From assembly GCA_022829145.1 (NCBI GenBank), contig CM040755.1:14834063-14898062 (forward strand): DNA of 64,000 nt, in the 5' to 3' direction. Of the stretch, positions 61,153-64,000 are shown in pieces. Source of the DNA: Albula goreensis. Its lineage: Eukaryota; Chordata; Actinopteri; Albuliformes; Albulidae. Under the pieces are notes generated by a model, which made no database searches, was not told where the DNA came from, and worked only from the letters and a program-made list of their open reading frames with translations. The number at the start of each line of letters is the position of its first letter. Position 1 is the stretch's first letter. The position numbers and the translations under genes were made by a program.

Positions 61153-63450
61153 CTGTTAGAAGGTAGAACAGCAATGAGGATTCTTTCAGAAGTGAAGCCA
61201 TTTCTACCCATCTTTGCATTACACTACAAGCAGACACAAGTAAAGAGACCCCCCCCCACACCCCTAGTGGGCCATGCTTCTGTAGGAGGGGCAGGATGGA
61301 AAACCCAAAAGTACAGGAGCCAAAAGAGGGGAACAAAGGAAGTAGCCGAACCAGGGGAGCTTTGACATGTTTAAGTGATGACAGAGAGCAAGGGGCACAA
61401 TTAAAGGGGCAGATATCACAGCATCTGAGGCATTTCAATATTTAATATTAAAAGCTCTTTTAGCAACTGCTGGGTTTTGTAATGTCTTATGAGGGATCAT
61501 TTAAACATGGAAAACTGAATTTTGAGGGAGCAACCTCTTCTGAGTGCAAGGCAAGTAGAAACAAATCATTCTGAAACAGAATTTATTAAAAGTCCAATGA
61601 CGTGTACACTATATTCCAACTTCGTTGGTGAATTCGTTGAAGTACACAATTATACTTTACAGTACATGTACTGAACTCCCTCCACTATGCCTTACTACAA
61701 AGAACCACCACCCTACACATTGGTGTAGTTTCCCCTGTCCACAAAAGGTATTCAAATGGTGCGGTTGGCGAAGCAATGAGCTGTCAATTACTGACTTAAT
61801 TGAAGTAATATATGTACTCTCCAAAGCAAATCACAATGACTGGTTCAGCAGTCAGGTACTGTTACCATATGGCAGCTCTATCCATTCGTGGTGCTGAATG
61901 AAACCACGAATGAAACTAGATGAAACCACTGTCGTGGTGGGTTATGGATGGGAAGCATTTTTGCAACAGAACCTTTAGGCAAGCCCTAACAACCCACCAT
62001 CTACGACAAAAATGTCAGTATCACAGAGAGGTTAAGGGAGATCTGAGGTATGTCTTTACAGGGGAGGTTCAGCCATCTGTTCGACCATGCTGTTGAAAGT
62101 GTCTCGAAATTGGTAAGGCACGCCTACATTTAAATCAGAGGATCTGAGGAGGAAAACTGGCACCCTTTCACCTCAAGCCCCTCCTCCTGTTGTTACAACA
62201 CAAAAAAGCATTCAATGGGATCGAGAAAGCGATCATAATCTATGGCGCGATGCATTATCGTGCATTTTTTCATCTTTTCCAGCTGGCCCTTCCAGAGAGC
62301 GGCCGTGCAGATTTTTCGCTGGCGGCTGTCTGCCAATGCAAACCTGCCAGCATCTCGCTCCATCACGCCACCCCAGCTCTCCTCGGGCTTATGTTGGACT
62401 CCACGGCACTGCTTTTTTTTAACAACTCCTGGCTCTGAGCGCTTTAATCAGTTGGCAAGTTTGGGGAGCGGTAATGAGGAACTTCAGGGCGTGAAACAGC
62501 GGTGCCGTTTCAGAGCCTCGCCATCCCCTCGAGGTGCCACGGCTGGCCAAGAGCAACATGGGATTCCTGTCCAACGGAGTGCAAGTTAACGTGACCTCCG
62601 ACCCCTTGCACAAAGCAGTTAGCGTTTCACACTTCATCTGTAATGCAGAGCCCCCCATCAGCCCCAGCGGATGCGGCGGGGGAAAGGCCTGCCCTGCTGC
62701 AAGCCTGGGATTGTCACATAAACTTTGAGTCCAGCTCTCCAGCACTGGCAGCGTTTGTCGAGCCTGTGTAGTTAAAAAGTCTTGCAGCAAGCTGAGCCTC
62801 GCAGGCCTGGATCCATCTTGTGGCCCTGGGGCCCTAGAGCTGAAGACGCACACCGGCCATTTCTGAAACATAACACTCAGTCTGAGCTGCTCTGACACAT
62901 TGCTCCTGCCCATGCTGAAAGACAAATGTTTCAGGAACAAAAAGCCTCCCACTCATGGGGACAGCCTGTGCGACTTCGAGGTTTTGGGGTCATCTTAAGA
63001 GGGATGGCTCTGGGCAACCATAGACACTATTAAAGACTCTGGAGTCCGTAGCTATCCTCACCAGACCCATTACTGCAGCTTAGAATATATAGGTCCACAC
63101 GTATATAAAAAGACACCAGGGAGACTTTAACTTCAGAAAGAAAGTCTAGTATGTATTCCCATCCGTCCTCATCCCAAACTAGCAAGTGCTTAACCAATTT
63201 ATTAATTATCTAACACATTTTTAGAACATCTGAAGTTGTGAATTACACCACAAAATGAAGATAAATTAACACACACAAGGTTTCCAACACTGAAAATTTA
63301 AAATAGGAGATTGTAGGGACCTCATGATGTCAACAACAGAGTAAAACAGCAGAGAGAAGGGGTCTAATGGCATCTACAACAGAGAAGTAGTGGAAAGCAG
63401 GGGTCTATCCCTGTCTACACCAGCGACAAGGATGTATGAAAGAGCCTCAC
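61153..63450 (-). other. Intron 3 (2.3 kb)
   Basis: Holds a perfect 10-bp inverted repeat at 61883-61912 and a GC-richer stretch at 62230-62830 that keeps reading frames open on both strands (177 codons on minus, 115 on plus). No splice-linked coding signal was seen. Confidence 0.7.
61883..61912. repeat. Perfect 10-bp inverted repeat
   Basis: Arms CATTCGTGGT and ACCACGAATG with a 10-base loop. A GATGAAACCAC-type word repeats just after (61918-61930), followed by GTGGT, so related pairs are clustered. Confidence 0.75.
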
Positions 63451-63623
63451 CATGTTCATGACAGTTAGGATGAACCTCTGGGCTGCTTCGGCACCATGGT
63501 ATTGCACCATATCTGAATCAGCAACCACCACCGTCTCCACTGTGTACTCGCCACTCAACCGGATTGCGTTCCTACGGCCCCTCCCCTCCTCTGCAGCTTT
63601 TTGCCTCTTTTCCTTCCTTTTTC
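63451..63623 (-). CDS. adamts17: adamts17 exon (inferred exon 3): propeptide end and start of catalytic domain
   Basis: 173 nt, entered in phase with two leading bases and ending on a full ATG codon. The acceptor is TTTTGCAG and the donor is GTGAGG. It encodes a very basic stretch ending in GRGRR, which fits a furin-type cleavage site releasing the propeptide. The catalytic domain then begins: [21 protein letters not shown] followed by [13 protein letters not shown]. The VETLVVAD-type strand and the MNMV helix are standard at the start of ADAMTS catalytic domains. The next exon continues directly with VYNMF. The exact cleavage position is inferred. Confidence 0.93.
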
Positions 63624-64000
63624 CTGCAAAATGTCACAAAAGGGGACAGACAGAAAGGCAGACAGGTAAATAAATGGGCAAGGGCCATGCAACTCGTTAA
63701 TGTCAGCATCTGAGGGAAAACCACCATGACAAATGCATACGGTGGAGGGCTTTCGAGTCATTCATGTTCAGCTCCAGTCTCTGGTTACGCTAAGGTTCAC
63801 AAGCAATTTGGGAATGTTGGTTTTTTTGCACTTTGACATATTTAACAAATACCAGTCTTCTCTGCGATGCCCCCACACGCTCAGCCTACAATTTGTACAT
63901 TTGTATATTAGCCCTGTAACCATCTCTAATCTAATGCAGTTCAATTTTATGAGAACATAGCAAAAGACTGTGTTTTGTTGCTTATGCATCTGACCTATGT
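63624..64000 (-). other. Intron 2 (partial)
   Basis: Intron upstream (transcript sense) of the first exon seen. No propeptide exon is present before the window ends. Confidence 0.72.

Larger units (their letters stand above)
5766..63623 (-). other. adamts17: adamts17 gene span (partial, 18 internal exons)
   Basis: Partial gene for a secreted zinc metalloproteinase of the ADAMTS family. Joining the 18 exons listed below gives one uninterrupted frame of 805 codons plus 2 bases. Domain order is end of propeptide, reprolysin catalytic domain, disintegrin-like module, TSR1, cysteine-rich region, spacer, TSR2 to TSR4 and the start of TSR5. Signature stretches such as [23 protein letters not shown] and [20 protein letters not shown] match ADAMTS17 rather than its paralog ADAMTS19, as I recall the human proteins. 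The signal peptide, most of the propeptide, the rest of TSR5 and the C-terminal PLAC domain are not in the window. Human ADAMTS17 acts in extracellular matrix and fibrillin microfibril biology, and its loss causes a Weill-Marchesani-like syndrome. Human has 22 exons over several hundred kb, so this copy is compact, as expected for a fish. Exon numbers 3-20 are inferred. Confidence 0.93.

Noticed and set aside
62419-62952. 177-codon minus-strand ORF
   Set aside because: Longest ORF in the window, but it overlaps a 115-codon plus ORF in a GC-rich patch, shows no domain, no splice link and biased composition. It lies within an adamts17 intron.
1-64000. A novel multi-gene or defence-type system
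   Set aside because: All supported coding sequence belongs to one known vertebrate gene; nothing else in the window has convincing coding character.

Overview
This window is vertebrate nuclear DNA, most likely from a ray-finned (teleost) fish. It holds most of one multi-exon gene on the minus strand: the secreted metalloproteinase ADAMTS17. The vertebrate call rests on 18 short GC-richer exons with GT-AG splice sites inside long AT-rich introns, and on encoded protein that lines up exon by exon with what I recall of human ADAMTS17. The fish call rests on degenerate copies of retroposon ends common in teleost genomes: a LINE tail ending in a GTTAAATAAAGGTTAAATAAA-type sequence, an L2-like ORF end with a TCTGCTAAATG tail, and a tRNA-derived SINE. 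There are no bacterial features, operons or CRISPR arrays.

Layout, in transcript order (high to low coordinates). 63451-63623 carries the propeptide/catalytic boundary. 61069-61152, 60181-60338, 56202-56245, 42512-42617 and 37361-37501 carry the reprolysin-type catalytic domain; the zinc motif HELGHNMGMSHD is completed across the last two and is followed by the Met-turn. 35690-35840 and 32941-33042 carry the disintegrin-like module. 32563-32708 starts the first thrombospondin type 1 repeat (TSR1) and 31395-31564 finishes it and enters the cysteine-rich region. 28897-29024 and 24158-24278 are cysteine-rich. 20090-20170, 16623-16780 and most of 13977-14136 are spacer. From the end of 13977-14136 through 9599-9734, 7113-7317 and 5766-5918 come TSR2, TSR3, TSR4 and the start of TSR5. 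All 17 junctions keep the frame and none creates a stop; together the exons give 2,417 coding bases (805 codons plus 2 bases). Numbering them exons 3-20 of 22 is inferred from the human gene. The first two exons and the last two (rest of TSR5, PLAC domain, stop) lie outside the window.

The rest is intron, from 232 bp to 13.6 kb, with simple repeats ((CA)n, (TG)n, a degenerate CA-rich minisatellite, poly-A, purine tracts), the retroposon remnants above, two neat short inverted repeats and several stretches that read like conserved non-coding elements, which cannot be tested without an alignment. I saw no second gene, no RNA gene and no novel multi-gene system. The points most worth a second look are a lost O-fucosylation site in TSR4, two weak splice donors, a 44-nt microexon beside the largest intron, a mix of ADAMTS17-like and ADAMTS19-like residues, and the candidate regulatory stretches.
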